Positions 22,060 to 33,751 are shown, counted from the first letter of the stretch. The stretch: 64,000 bases of DNA from Gonapodya prolifera JEL478 (GCA_001574975.1 KQ965799.1:124001-188000), one strand, 5' to 3'. Notes: generated by a model from the sequence alone, not told the origin. Made by a program: numbers and translations.

Positions 22060-23503
22060 TCATTTGAATTCTTCCCGATAAGCCTCATACAAGGATTCTA
22101 AATCAGATTTCAACTGCTGGGCTTCCTCTAAGCTCAAACTGTCCCCCCACCCCAACGCGTTGATCCTCGCCACCCTATCACAATCATGTGGTCACAGCAG
22201 TTTGAGCAACATCATTGTCAAGCACCTACCATTTCATGATTGCTTCTCGCGAAGCACCGTCCTGCAGTACGGGTATTCGTGTACAGGTCGAAACAATCCG
22301 GGAAATGACCTGAAGGTCCTGCTTGGACCGAAACCCAACATCCAGAGCATCCATTGCGGTGACTGTGTACTAAGGGTGCAGTACGATGTCACCCCGCAGG
22401 TCGAGCGGTATCGAGAAAAAGTTTGTCCGAACCTTGGCGAGCTCGAACGTCAGCGCGGGGGAAACCCGCGCTCCCTGCGGTTGCGAGCGCTCCAGTGCGT
22501 GCTGGTACGACTCTAGAAGTTGCTTCAAGTCCGCCGTGAGCGCACGGGTGTCCTCGTCTGGCACGCGCTCGGGATACCCGTCCGTGCTCATGCGGATAAG
22601 CCTACGCACTTGGGGAAGCTTTCCATCCGATAGCGCTTCACTCGGGAATGGTGCAGTGCCTCACCATTCTCGTATCCGCTTCCGGTACTGCTCGTTGGGG
22701 GGGAGGGCTGCGTATCGAGACAGGTTTCGCGATACGTTGCTCAAGTGCGGCAACACCTCGGTCTTTTCCACCGTCTCGACCACCTCAAGCGCAAGTGAAT
22801 CCATGGCTTTGATGATGCTCTGTTGTGAAGGTTGTGGTGCAAGATGTAGGTCGTATAGTGACCCAACTTCCAGCTCACTTTGGTGGTATCCATGGCAACG
22901 CCCGGGGCAACCTTGGCATTTGAGGGAGGGTCGAGCGGATGTTCAACTTGCGCGTTCACGCCAACTTCGAACCGATGACGAGCCTGGCCAAGGCCATCGA
23001 GCTTAACGGAACAACGAACAGAGCTTCAACCCAGGTTTCAACAGCAGGGAGGTTTTCCATGGCGCTCACCCCGTAATCCTTCATAAATCGCGCCATATAA
23101 ATGTTGGTCGGTACTCCTCGAGCAAGACTCTGGAGTGCAAGACGTTGCTTCTGAATGAGCTCGTCACAGTGTAGTTGGTACCTTTTGGACCTGGTTCCAG
23201 GAGCTGTACGGTGCCAGAAAGAAGGGTAGCTCACTCTTCACCCGTCACGTTGTCCGCGAGGAAGGAGAGCTCCAAGAAATTCATCCCAACGATGATCGAG
23301 TACAATAACCTCATCGTCTCGTGTTCAGGAGTTCGAGAGATTGTGCCATGATTTGTCGGGTACATGCAGCGGAAAAGGTTGGAGGCACGCAGGAGATAGG
23401 CGTTGGTTTCAAGCGGGGCAAATTTTCGCAGTGAGTTGTTGGTGGTACGATGGAGCGCACGGAACTCCCCACCCCCCAGACTGCCCCTCTTCAACCCGGC
23501 CAT
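22060..23503 (-). CDS. VPS28 paralogue B with duplicated C-terminal-domain cassette
   Basis: Second VPS28-family gene, 57 b downstream of paralogue A. Exons read 23503-23235 (with RLLYSIIVGMNFLELSFLAD), 23181-23070 (YQLHCDELIQKQRLALQSLA), 22983-22879 (RFEVGVNAQVEHPLD ... MDTTK), 22819-22665 (IIKAMDSLALEVVETVEKTE to IREW). These use the same intron positions and phases as paralogue A. Downstream are three more C-terminal-domain pieces: VRRLIRMSTDGYPERVPDED with LTADLKQLLESYQ (exon ending 22433), YTVTAMDALDVGFRSK to EAIMKW (22369-22230), and VARINALGWGDSLSLEEAQQ to EEFK stop (22174-22060). So the locus encodes either one protein with two VPS28 C-terminal domains or a normal 251-residue VPS28 that skips a 2-exon cassette. 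The 22665 donor to first cassette exon junction is unresolved. The N-terminal 70 residues are unlike VPS28; the true start is uncertain. Confidence 0.7.
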
Positions 23504-23559
23504 GAAGTAGTGTATGTAACATAATGTCATATTTACAGATTAGAATCAAAATCGCAGCA

Positions 23560-24510
23560 TTATGATCCCATCGCGGCCAAACGGAAAGCATGCTCAAGAT
23601 CATCGAGATCGGCATGCAGCTGTTGTCCTTCTTCATGCGTGAGATCACCGGAAAGACGGTTGAGCTTGATCAACCTGGAGAATCGGCTCAGCTTGTTGCA
23701 ACCGGTTGGCCGAGCGTTGAGAACACACGTACCAGCGTTTCAGGCTCGCGAAGTTGCCGTCGGAATCGGGGAACACTTTAAACCGCTTTATGAGCTTCGC
23801 GATAGTGGCAAGAACGGGATGGAGTGCCTGCTTATCGAGCTGGCCGACATTGACAGCGTCCTTCGCAGTGAGGATGGCCTGTTAACAAATCGCGCTATGT
23901 CATATTGCACGTGTGAGTTTCGAGTCAATGAGGTAATCCTTTTACCTTTGTGACATCCATGACTACCTCGGGTGGTACCAAAGGTTTACGCTGGACCGTG
24001 GGCTCGACATTTGTACCTTGTGGCTCCCCCGTCCGTATACGGTTGCGAGCGTATGTTAGACCATCAATCTGGATATGGAAACCATGATGAAACGGTCGAG
24101 ATTCACCCAAAAAGCGAGAAACGCACGTTCCATGTTGTAGTAAACCTATCCAGATAACGCTCTTCGTCTTCTCCTCGTGTCAGAATTGGCATTGCCATGT
24201 GATGTTGTTGCAGTAGTTTCCGACATTCGCTCGCATAACTGTTCGTTCATATCATGTAAGGTCGCGGCGCTTCACCAGGCATGTGAGTACGGGCTCTTAA
24301 CACTCACTCCTGCGATTCGATCGTACCAGAAGCGAACGCAACCTCCAAAAAGTTTAGAGACACAAGTATAGAGTACAGGTTGCTCATTGTGGAAAGGTAA
24401 GCGAAATCCGCGCCAGTTATAACAGGTCTGACGGGGGGAGTTCCCTGCAGACGGCTTCGAACTGTTTGTTCTTTCATCGCAAGCACCACAGGTGTGGGTG
24501 AAACATACAT
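23560..24510 (-). CDS. VPS28: VPS28, ESCRT-I subunit (paralogue A)
   Basis: VPS28 is the ESCRT-I subunit whose C-terminal four-helix domain links to ESCRT-II (Vps36) and whose N-terminal region forms the ESCRT-I headpiece; acts in endosomal sorting and membrane scission. Five exons: 24510-24308, 24238-24127, 24068-23946, 23878-23734, 23674-23560, with only the 23878 to 23734 exon boundary uncertain by one base; about 232 residues. Recognisable segments: NLYSILVSLNFLEVAFASGT, YASECRKLLQQHHMAMPILT, RIRTGEPQGTNVEP, AILTAKDAVNVGQLDKQALH and LIKLNRLSGDLTHEEGQQLH with ADLDDLEHAFRLAAM at the end. Length is close to human VPS28 (221). It shares an upstream divergent region with TBCK. Confidence 0.86.
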
Positions 24511-24885
24511 TTGGATTGACTGCCATCCGGGAATAGTTCATTGCCGACATTAATCCCTCTCGTTGGGGGGAAATCCCAGACTCAGTTGGTTGAGCGAGCT
24601 GGTGTTACCGTGGTCACTGTGACTGAGGACACCAAAAGTGACACTTGTCCGCTGATTGATATGTCGTCCATTTGCTGTCATTATGTCATCGCTCTCATCA
24701 CTTGCCCCAGGTTTTCATGGCTTTGAGGGGGATTGATTTCCATTCGTCCATACTTTACGGACACCCTGCGACAATGCGGAGATAAAACCCACTGGCGAAG
24801 TGTTTAGAAAATGTGAAAAGAAGAAAAATGGGAAGCGAGCAATCGTGTCGCTGGTAAAGTGAAGTGAAGTGGGGACATCGGGTGA
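24511..24885. promoter_or_regulatory. Divergent promoter region between VPS28-A and TBCK
   Basis: About 375 b between two divergently transcribed starts. No long open frame or repeat; no TATA-like box I would defend. A GTGAAGTGAAGTG direct repeat at about 24857-24870 sits just upstream of the TBCK start. The call rests on position only. Confidence 0.45.
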
Positions 24886-27800
24886 ATGCACACCCCGATT
24901 CTCGACGACTTCATGTTCGGAGTCCGCCGTAACCTCAAACCACCTGATTTCCGACGCGAAGAGTGTCAGCTTGGTGTCCTGACGTTCAGTTTCAAGCAGG
25001 ACGAATCAGATTCACCAAAAGGACACAGTTCGTCTTCGTCGGCAACATCAATCATAATTGGGCGAGCGCAGTTGCTGAAAGACCTTTCGCATCCCAATCT
25101 GTGCCAGTACGTGGAGATCCTTAAAGGACGAAGAGGTGAATGGGGTTCAATGAATTGTAATGTTATCGACCACTCAATTTGCAGCATTCAGACCAAATAT
25201 ATGTCGTTTCGGAGCATTACGACAAATCTCTGCTGAGCGAAGTGGAACAATCTGGCCCTATCGTCAGCATTGAGCGTCTTCGTCGATGGACATTCCAAAT
25301 CCTGTGCGGATTATGTCATCTAAAGGATCATGGGATCGCACACAGGAACATTGGAACCAATAATATACTTCTAGATCCAAAGGTTGGTTCATGTCCAGGT
25401 CGACGTCACTTCTGTCTTGACAGTTGATGGAGCTTCCCACTAATTCTAGTCAACTTTGCACAGGTAAACCTTTTCCTCTTCCGAATTACCTTCCCTTTTC
25501 GTTTAATACTTCCGTTTCTACTGAGGATAACGTGAAAATTTCCAACTACGGCCTTTTTCATATGACGGTTGGAGGCCAAGAAGTTAATTTCCCCATTGGG
25601 TGAGTCTCGCTTCATGTCAATATGTTCTCTTGCCCTGAATCAACGCCGCCAAAACAATCAAGGTATCCTCGATATCTCTCCCCAGAACTCATTGTCAGTA
25701 ACAAGAGAAAGCGTTCCCAAACGTCGTGGAAGGTGTGTGGCATCAATACACTGTCGAGTTAACGTTTTTTCATCCACGTACTTCATCAGCAAGATGTTTG
25801 GGCCCTTGGCATTCTTCTTTTTGAGCTACATACTGGACGAACATTTTTGTCAGACGCCCCAACCCTCTCCGACCTTCTGACCACCATAGCCTCAGCTCGC
25901 ACCCATCCAGAGACTGGTGTTATCACCAACCTCACGGATATCGAGCGTTGGCTCGAGGAATCATCGCTAGATGCTGATTTGCGACAGTTCGCGGGGGCTT
26001 GTTTGTGCCCCGATCCCACCCGGCGACCCGACCCGCAATCGTTGCTCAGCCATTCCTTCTTTGCGAACATACCACCCGCTCCCATTCCTCCCAGCCACCA
26101 AACTACACTTGCCGATGATGTCGAAATAGACGAGGACGATGACGGCGTGCTGACGTTGCGTTTCGGAAGGGATGGGCCAGTCAAACGGCTGAACCCGGGT
26201 GCGCCTGGAAAGCGTTCGCAGCCTTCCGACACGGATGTCCGCGTGGTGCAGCCACCTGAACGCTTGACTCTTAGGGAAGTGTTTTATTTGTGGAAATTGT
26301 CTGGAGGCGATGTCGAGGTGGAACTGGCGAAGCAAGGACTCGGCTGGTCACCGTCCATATACCGATTACCCACGCATGTGCGTAGCGAGAGTCGGGTCCA
26401 CCGACCTGCAGCCAGCCACGATGGGATCAAACCGGATTCGGTGAGCGCTGGATCGCTTTCCGTCAACCCCAGGCCTGCACCAGTCATTGTCGAGGAACGT
26501 GAGCGTGAACTTCTGGAGCTCTATTCGGATCGCGTGTACACAATGTCTTTGGCTAGTGTGCGGTCGGTGCTGGTTGAAGCGGCGGATCCAAATCCTTCAC
26601 AAAGTGATAGTGGTGGGACGAAAGGGAGTGTTGAAACAATGCCGGTAAACAATGCCTACTTTTGGTTCGACTCGGTTTTGTGCCCAGAAGAAAGCGGGGA
26701 TGACGTTATACCGCAAGCGCGTATACCATTGGCGACGCGCGAGCGTGACATGCGATATCAGTACGCCAGAATGGAACTATTCGCGAGGATGCTGCTCGAG
26801 TGGCCGACGGAAAAGGAGCAACTAATCGTTGAAGCGAAAGTTGATATCCCTCCTGTGAGTCAAGCTTCTGTTGGAAGGCAAGCCTTATCAACATGGCTTT
26901 AACACCTGTTCCACTTGCAGATATACCGGGGCAAAGTTTGGGCTGCACTACTCGACGTTGAAGGAGACGTAAATATTGAATACCTGGAGATCGATAAGGA
27001 GACAGAGACGGAAACAGACCGCCAGGTTGGTGCTTCCTGCCATGTCCTGTGCAATGATCTGAAAGTGAATGACAAGTTTCAACTGAGGACAGCTCGATGC
27101 GGATATCCCTCGCTGTCATCAATACAACGAGCTTCTGTCGAGTCCTGAAGGTCACACCAGACTCCGCCGAGTCCTGAAAGCTTGGCTTGCTGCTGAGCAA
27201 GACCGACTCGTCTACTGGCAAGGGTTGGACTCACTCGCAGCAGTCTTTTTATCTTTGAATTTCAACGAAGAAGCACTAGCTTTCGCCTGCTTCCAGAGGT
27301 TTGTCGGCAAGTTTCTGGGTAACTTTTTTGTGCACGACAATTCTCCGGTATTTCAAGAGTTCGTGGTTGCTTTATACAGTATCGCCACTCGTTCAAAGAT
27401 ATTACCACGCCCCATAGGTACATGTGCTCCTTCCAGCATCTTCTTTCCTTTCACGAGCCGGCGCTTTCTGCGTACGTTCACTCCATCGGACTCCATCCCG
27501 ACCTTTACGCAATACCCTGGGTGATGACTCTGTTCGCGCACGTTTTTAACCTTGAGAAGGTGTACCACTTGTACGATAAGTTCATCGTCGGACCTCCGTC
27601 ACTCCCCCTTTTCTTCGGTGTCGCCATATTGGCGCAGGCGAAGGAATCTATTATGACCAGGGAGTTCAACGAGGTGGGTTGCATCACATTTGACAACCGC
27701 AGAGTAAACAAAGCTCACACGAGACATGCAGTGCATGCTTCTCTTTGCCGACCTTCCCGAATCAGTCGACGTGGATCTGTGCCTCACTCATGCTCTCCAA

Positions 27801-28557
27801 ATGTGCAAAACGACCCCTAACTCGCTCCTTCCGGTTGCCGTGTCTGGCGGAAAACTGAACAGCGTTGATGAGGACGGTGAATCGGAAGGCTTGGAGAGTA
27901 TCGACTTCTTAAGTCGACCTGTGGATGTTCGGAAACAGGTTGGTGTTGGGTTTGTTGTGCAAGACGACAGTTTTTGATAAATGCATTCGGCAGGAACTCG
28001 TTGGACGAGTCTTGTTCCACGACGCATTGAAGATGCTCCCGCATGCCTTGGTTTTGGACGTTCGCCAGGCAGATGAGTGAGGCTTCGTGACTCACTCTGT
28101 AGCATACCTCCTTTTCTCATGCATTTTTCTAGCTTCCTCTCTCACCACGTATTTCACTCTATGAACGTCTCTTCTCTCGAACTCGACTCAGTCGTGACTT
28201 ACCTTCGCTTGGCCGCAGAGGAGACGACGTACGTGCTCATCCTGGCAGATGAAGATCGGAGCCTCGCAGCAATTGTGGGTGAAACTGCTGTAATGCACAC
28301 CTGGGAGTCAGCTCACTCACAGATTTCTAAAACAGCGTCTGTCGCAGCAACTGGTCTCGTTAGAATTCGAGCACGTTGTCCTTGTTGACGCCTCGTTCGA
28401 GATACTTTCAACGCAGGCCGAGTTTATCGGCCACTTGTGTGGCTGCGAGTGTGTCTCTGAAACGTTCACCAAGACAACTGACGGGGCTTCGCCAGGGGAC
28501 GAATCTACGATCGAGATTGAGATCTGCCATTGCAGCAGTGCTGCGCCCAAATTTTGA
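24886..28557 (+). CDS. TBCK: TBCK, pseudokinase-TBC-rhodanese protein
   Basis: TBCK combines a kinase-like domain, a TBC Rab-GAP domain and a rhodanese domain and, in animals, is part of the FERRY complex on early endosomes and affects mTOR signalling. Twelve exons: 24886-25135, 25192-25382, 25526-25599, 25663-25732, 25790-26854, 26921-27025, 27093-27358, 27418-27673, 27732-27938, 27994-28076, 28133-28274, 28336-28557. Kinase part: [50 protein letters not shown] is HRN and DFG is SNYG, so it is a predicted pseudokinase, as in animals. TBC part: [56 protein letters not shown]. Rhodanese part: [20 protein letters not shown] and [10 protein letters not shown]. Last two junctions are less certain. 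Confidence 0.9.
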
Positions 28558-28561
28558 TATT

Positions 28562-30607
28562 TTATGTATACACTGATGAAGAGTACAATGTTGGACCCGG
28601 CGCGCGTTTGGGCTTCCGACCAAACATTGTCTTGTTTGTTGACGAAGGAGTCGAAATTGCATCAACCCCTTTCGCCCCACTGTCGGCTTCCGGCGCATCA
28701 GTGTTCTCCTTCCTTGCGGCTGCCACTTCTACGGCCTCTGCCGCTCGCACGCACTCCGTGTCCCAATCCGCACACAACACAACCCCGGCCTGGAGGACGC
28801 TGACGAAAGTTCCCAGCAGCAACCCCATCCAAAGCCCCACAAGAGTCTTCCACTTGAAGCACATGAATGCGCCAGCGGGGATCCCGACGCCGTAAAAACC
28901 AACGAGCGCCAGCCCCGCTGAGACAGACTGGCGACCCATTCCGCGGAGGATCCCGGCGCTCGTTGTAGCCAGCGCGTCGCTGACTTGAAACAGCGCAGCC
29001 CAGGGTAGCGCCGACTGCGCGAGGGTGACGGGGTCCGGGTCGTGAGAAAACAAATGCGGGAGGTATCCAGCACCAAAGAAGAGGAAGCAGCAGTTGAGTG
29101 CGCCGACAAGCGCGGCGGCGGCAAGTGCGCATCGGGCGCTTTTTTGAGCGCCTTGTGGCGAGCCTTGCCCGACGAGGATGCCTGTGCGCGTGGAGGCTGC
29201 GACGCCGAGGCCCATGGGGACCATGGCGGTGAGAGAGCATAGGCTCAGAACCATGGCGTGTGCTGAACGTTTCGAAGTTGATGTAAGTTTTGATAAAGAG
29301 GAGCACCTGTTGTACGTCTACGAGAAGGCTCACCGGACAAGGACGCAGTGCCCAAGACTCCCGCGAGGAGAGTGCCCACTTCCCACGCCCACCACTCTCC
29401 CGCAACAACGACGATTCCGGCCAGGGACTTCTCCGCGTGAGAGCGCCAAACGGACCACCCTGCAAAGAGCTCCGACGAGTCAACGGTCCATATGGCGGCG
29501 TGCCCGAACAGAAGTGAGTAGGCTACGAGAAGGACGAGTTGCAGCCAGGTGGCGACGGTGAGGGCCAGTGGGGCCCCGAGGAAGGCTAGCGGTGTGTGGA
29601 AGATGAGGTATGATGAGAGGAATATGGTGGTGATGGAGGCGGCGGTCGCTGGTGCGCGTTTGTGTGTTGGGGTTGGAATGCAGGGAGTAATGGGAGGTCA
29701 ATATAATTGTTCGTCTCTCTCCACACTCAATCCACACTAACTGGTAGCAAGGGCAACGTGCATTTGAGCTTGAGACTGGAAAAACCGTCTGAGTGTTTCC
29801 GCCAGCGCAGACGCGGGGAGACCCCAAATCATGATGGATATGTATGACGTTGCGAGGGAGACGACGTGCGCGTCTTGGCCTGCGGGTGTCGCGCGTGGTC
29901 AAAAATATTGCTCGTCAAGTGAATGGCGGGCGATCCTGTTGGTGAATGATCTGACCTGTGTATGATAAGAGTGTTCCGGAGTGCATCCAAAGCAACGCGA
30001 TTGGCGCACACAAGGCCAGGGCCAGAATGACCCCTCGTTGGAATATGACAGCCAAGGCTCGGTCAGATTTGGATGATCCGAAGCACTGGGAGCACAGCGT
30101 GTCGAGGCTGGAGGCTGCCCCAATCAGCACAGAGTTGCCCGTGACGTTGCAATATGTGGAGGCAAGGGCGGCGGCAGCGAGAGAGGTGGAGTCCATGTTG
30201 CCGATGAATGCCTGTGTGACAATCAAGGCGATGAATGTGGATGTGTAGGAAATGCATGCGGGGACGGACAGGCGGGCGAGCACGGAGAACTCGGTCGTGA
30301 GTGCTGTTTCTGCGTATGATGCGATGGAGTCATTTGATAGGAGCGGTTGAGTTTCGTCGATGCTTGCGAGCGAGTTTATGGATTGCGAGAGAGATGTGCG
30401 GGGGTTGAGAAGCGTGGGAGACGGCAGGTAGGGGATGTTTTCGTTTGCCGCTGATTCGTGCAAGTCTGCCGAGTTCGGACGGCGGATGGCGAAGCTGTGG
30501 TCGGCGATAGTCGACGGAGATGCGAGCTCAGCGGTGAACGATGTTCGGCGGAACATGGGTAAGGGCCCCCGGCGTGGAAGCACTTTCATCGGTCGCTTCG
30601 CACACAT
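28562..30607 (-). CDS. MATE-family multidrug/toxin efflux transporter
   Basis: Multi-pass antiporter of the MATE (MOP superfamily) type, expelling cationic or organic compounds in exchange for H+ or Na+. Four exons: 30607-29956, 29879-29742, 29648-29334, 29262-28562. Hydrophobic segments include LARLSVPACISYTSTFIALI, STSLAAAALASTYCNVTGNS, SSLDTLCSQCFGSSKSDRAL (the family motif DTLCxQxFG), SLATSYISIMIWGLPASALA, PMGLGVAASTRTGILVGQGS and ILRGMGRQSVSAGLALVGFY. The first 120 residues are a hydrophilic cytosolic N-tail. The start is the first ATG (30607); a later ATG (MFRRTSF) is possible. The stop lies 4 b from the convergent TBCK stop, so 3' UTRs must overlap. Confidence 0.9.
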
Positions 30608-30743
30608 ATTTCCCCCCTTCCCTTCGCAAGCATCAAGAAGTTCAGTTATCACTTCGAAATTGAATTCATAAGCAAATTCGAGCTTTCGTGGTGAATATGT
30701 TTGAGGTCAGACTTCAGTGATTTAGTTTTTGAATTATGGTCGC

Positions 30744-30870
30744 TGTGCATCACCTCCGGAATGGAGAAGTTGTCCATTCCGATGGCACGGAAACTCGAGG
30801 AGAAGAAGAGCGAGCCTGCAAGAAGGGTCGACAAAATCCCGCCTCATAGAGTGGACGTTGATTCCTGTTG
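30744..30870 (+). repeat. Diverged duplicate, copy 1 (partner at 35595-35715)
   Basis: Resembles 35595-35715 over about 120 b. Translated: MEKLSIPMARKLEEKKSEPA with VDKIP here, against DPDKLPIPIVQEHEERKKES with DKIP in a shifted frame in the partner. Identity by eye is roughly 60-65 percent. Could be the first exon of the unrecognised plus-strand gene at 31180-32149. Between 30871 and 31179 plus and minus frames are both partly open and I cannot choose. Confidence 0.4.
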
Positions 30871-31179
30871 TCATGTGGGGCCGAGGTTCCACCTGTGGCC
30901 TCAAGGCAGGGAGGTCACCGAATATTCCCGCTTCCAATCGAACCATTCTTCCAGCTCATTCTTTGGAGGTCACCGAATCGTATTTCCAGGAGAGCAGAAA
31001 GCGTGTTTTCCATCTCAAAGGGCCGCTCCATCCCCGCAAACATCATGTCGAGGACGATTCCCCGCTTGACCATTTCCATCGAGCTCTTTCACCCGAGCAG
31101 CTTGCAAAGCGATGGAGGTACGTGGTATCTGATCGTCTTCATACCGAGCAGAATGAAATGACCTCTGAAATTAATAAAG

Positions 31180-32149
31180 GAGACGTCCGCGACGGAGGCG
31201 GCAACAAACGCAGAGCTTAAGAAGAGAAAGAACCGGAAGGTCAAAGCGAAGCAGCGCCAGTATGAAAAGCAACTCACAAGCGAGGTAGGATTCCGTAGAC
31301 AGTTGCCATTTCGAATGAAACTGAATGTTGTTCCCCGGCCAGGCTCCACACGTCGCTCGCAACATTCCTCTTCTTCAAAGCTCCCTTAAGAGTCTCCTCT
31401 TTCTTCTCGCAGAGCATAGGAGACTATCCAATGTGATTGAAATCTATGGCAAGACATTCACAATCACAACTCCTGTTACGAAGGGTCCGGACGACCTTGG
31501 CGAAGTGTGTGTCGTCAGGCAGACGTTTCTGCTGAAAATCTCCTATCAGTGGACGACTGTACTTGGATTTTTGAGAGAGTTTATTCCAGCGACACCCCTC
31601 CCAACGTTCCGGCTGTAAGTTGCATATCAACTGATCTCTCGTAATGACGGATTCTATCTCACAATTTCATTTGCCTGTGTCCTAGGGTTTCGATGGTGAC
31701 AGCAATATTGGAAAGTCCGCTACTCGCAGGGAAAAGCGTGTTGCTTACCAACGGTCAAGGCGCGTCTTTCTGAAAAGACTCGGACATGAAGTGAGTTGGG
31801 GATGAAAAGATGGAATTGTGTATAACAAATTATTTTCACTCCCGCGGAGATGCCTGCTCTTGTCAAGAAATACCCACAGCTTTGCAAAGCGCTTACCGTG
31901 ACGATGGAGCTCTTCAAGACCAGAAAACTGGCACTCTCATCAGAAGTCAAGGAGGAGTTGAATACAGCCGCGAAACCTCTTGAAGGGTCAGCTTTGGATG
32001 TATCGTGGGTGAAGAGGGGCGATGTCGACAACACTCCCTCCTTGTCTCCACTTGTGGATTACTCATCCAGTGAAGATGAATTGAGTGAAGAAATCGAAGG
32101 TTTGTGGTCCAGCAAAATGTCCTCGCACCTCGATGAATTGATCTCATGA
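31180..32149 (+). CDS. Unrecognised basic/acidic protein, C-terminal exons
   Basis: Three phase-0 exons join cleanly: 31180-31284 (ETSATEAATNAELKKRKNRK ... QYEKQLTSE), 31686-31790 (GFDGDSNIGKSATRREKRVA ... RVFLKRLGHE) and 31850-32149 (MPALVKKYPQLCKALTVTME ... EIEGLWSSK, ending LDELIS). Each has a fitting acceptor (AG) and donor (GT). The encoded part is lysine/arginine-rich, then has an amphipathic helix region and an acidic SSSEDELSEEIEG patch. I do not recognise the family. Additional small exons may lie between 31285 and 31685, and the N-terminus is unknown (possibly upstream to about 30744). The bias toward charged residues suggests a nuclear protein, but this is a guess. Confidence 0.45.
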
Positions 32150-33640
32150 TATTTCTCTGTTTGATGCCACAAGCAGAGTGGACCGAGATCGTGATTCCGG
32201 GATAATGAGAAGACGTGACAAAACCATACGCCTTGCTGTGATGAGCCGTTTGTGAGTGAAGTGAATGTTACTAGGCATGCTTAAAAGCGCCATCGGACGT
32301 ATTCTTCACTTGTAGTTACCACTTTCATCTTTGTTCGCAGTAAACTTGTGGTGCAAGCGTTTTTCTCCCTGTCCGTGAGACGTATGTTATCCACCTACAC
32401 TCGGTTTGAACTCTACACTCTTAAGTCATGCTGCAAGCATGACATCAACGCGCCTTCAAAGGATAGGAGAGAGTGTAAAGCAGACAAAAATGAATCAAGA
32501 TGCTTTTTTTCAGAATCGCACAAGTTTTTATATTGCTACCCTAAACTCCGTGCAATCTTGAGCCTGCTTCTTGTTGCGCTCCCCGTCCGCCTGAAAGCAT
32601 CTCACAATTCTCCACTCCTTTTCATTGTTGCGTTCCATCAAGATTGTGATGAAGTGCGATCTAATTGTCTCGTTTTGACCATTATTTGGCATGAAGCTTC
32701 GTATCGGATTTTAACTTCAGGGATTTGGGAATGCAATCACGCGTACTGACGATGTCGGGGCCTTTTCTTCTGCTCACCATCCACGTATGAATTTGTTGAT
32801 TTTTCAGGCCTCTCTTCCCACGCTAACAAAATCGGACTTCGTACCCCTTTCACCTTTTTAAGACGGAAACAAGTTCTGGAACTACTGTATGGATACTTTG
32901 TGATGGACGCAGCAGTGTCATTGGTTCTCTCATTGTCGCAGGATACACCTGTTTCAGCAGCGGGTATGAGGAAGCGCTGGGGAAAGGGCATCACTTCCTC
33001 AAGCACGTCCAAGCTGAAAAAGAGGGATGGCGTGTCCTTGACAGTGCTTGTATGCTTTCAAAGCTCTTCTTTAATGGCACCTGAGTAGACGTGACATGGC
33101 TCATGCCGCATTTAATCAACTGGTGGGGTGACAACTATGGACAGGCAAAAAGGGAACCATATATTCGTGGAATGCTGAGGACAGGAGTCCGGGAACCTGT
33201 ACATTCACGTCGCGCTGGGAAAGAAAAGGAGATGATCTGTGAGGAGTTGGGCCGCATTGGTCTCACCGAGGAAGAAGCTACGGACATCCAGACTGTTCTT
33301 GGGAGCGAGCTTCCAGCTCCATGCAGACGTTTCTTTTAGCTCATTTCGAGAAGAGTCCTTTAAAGGTCACAGTGGTTGGAACCTTATATTCGAAGAATTG
33401 AAGGATTGCAAATCAATATGTGAATTCGTGTCAATAAAGAGGAGCTAAACCCGGGAAAAAAATAATTGAACTTGAAATTCAAAATGATGTTACACCGTGA
33501 CTTGCACCGATGATTACAGAACGCAGCGCCGTTCGTGATTAATTGATTACGGAATGAAGCCGTACATAAAAGCCACAGTCTCACACTCTTCCTGTGATCG
33601 ATCCGCAACTACCGAAGCCGACAATACCTTCGTACTTCAA
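32150..33640. other. Accessory stretch without a supported gene
   Basis: Several overlapping open frames exist. The best on the plus strand is at about 32870-33087 (TTVWILCDGRSSVIGSLIVA followed by GYTCFSSGYEEALGKGHHFL) and at 33210-33339 (ELGRIGLTEEEATDIQTVLG), but I cannot connect them into a gene with sound splice sites or name a family. Base composition is slightly more AT-rich than in the neighbouring genes. Confidence 0.35.
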
Positions 33641-33751
33641 ATGAGCATCTCAGTCTTCTTGAGTGAGTTACATCATCAACATTATCTTCAATTTACGCTG
33701 ATTGACTGATATCCTTCCGCAACATGGAGTCTCCAGTGCAAGCCTAGGGCT

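Noticed and set aside
22641-22664. 24-b intron joining VPS28-B CTD first half to the cassette
   Set aside because: It keeps the frame but is far shorter than any other intron here (at least 47 b), so I left the junction unresolved.
28698-29483. 261-codon minus-strand frame overlapping the MATE gene
   Set aside because: Alternative frame of high-GC MATE exons; Arg/Pro-rich with no conserved segment, while the MATE frame has clear family motifs.
32348-32749. 133-codon plus-strand frame in the accessory stretch
   Set aside because: Cys/Leu/Ser-rich with no start context, splice partners or family resemblance; typical of random open sequence.
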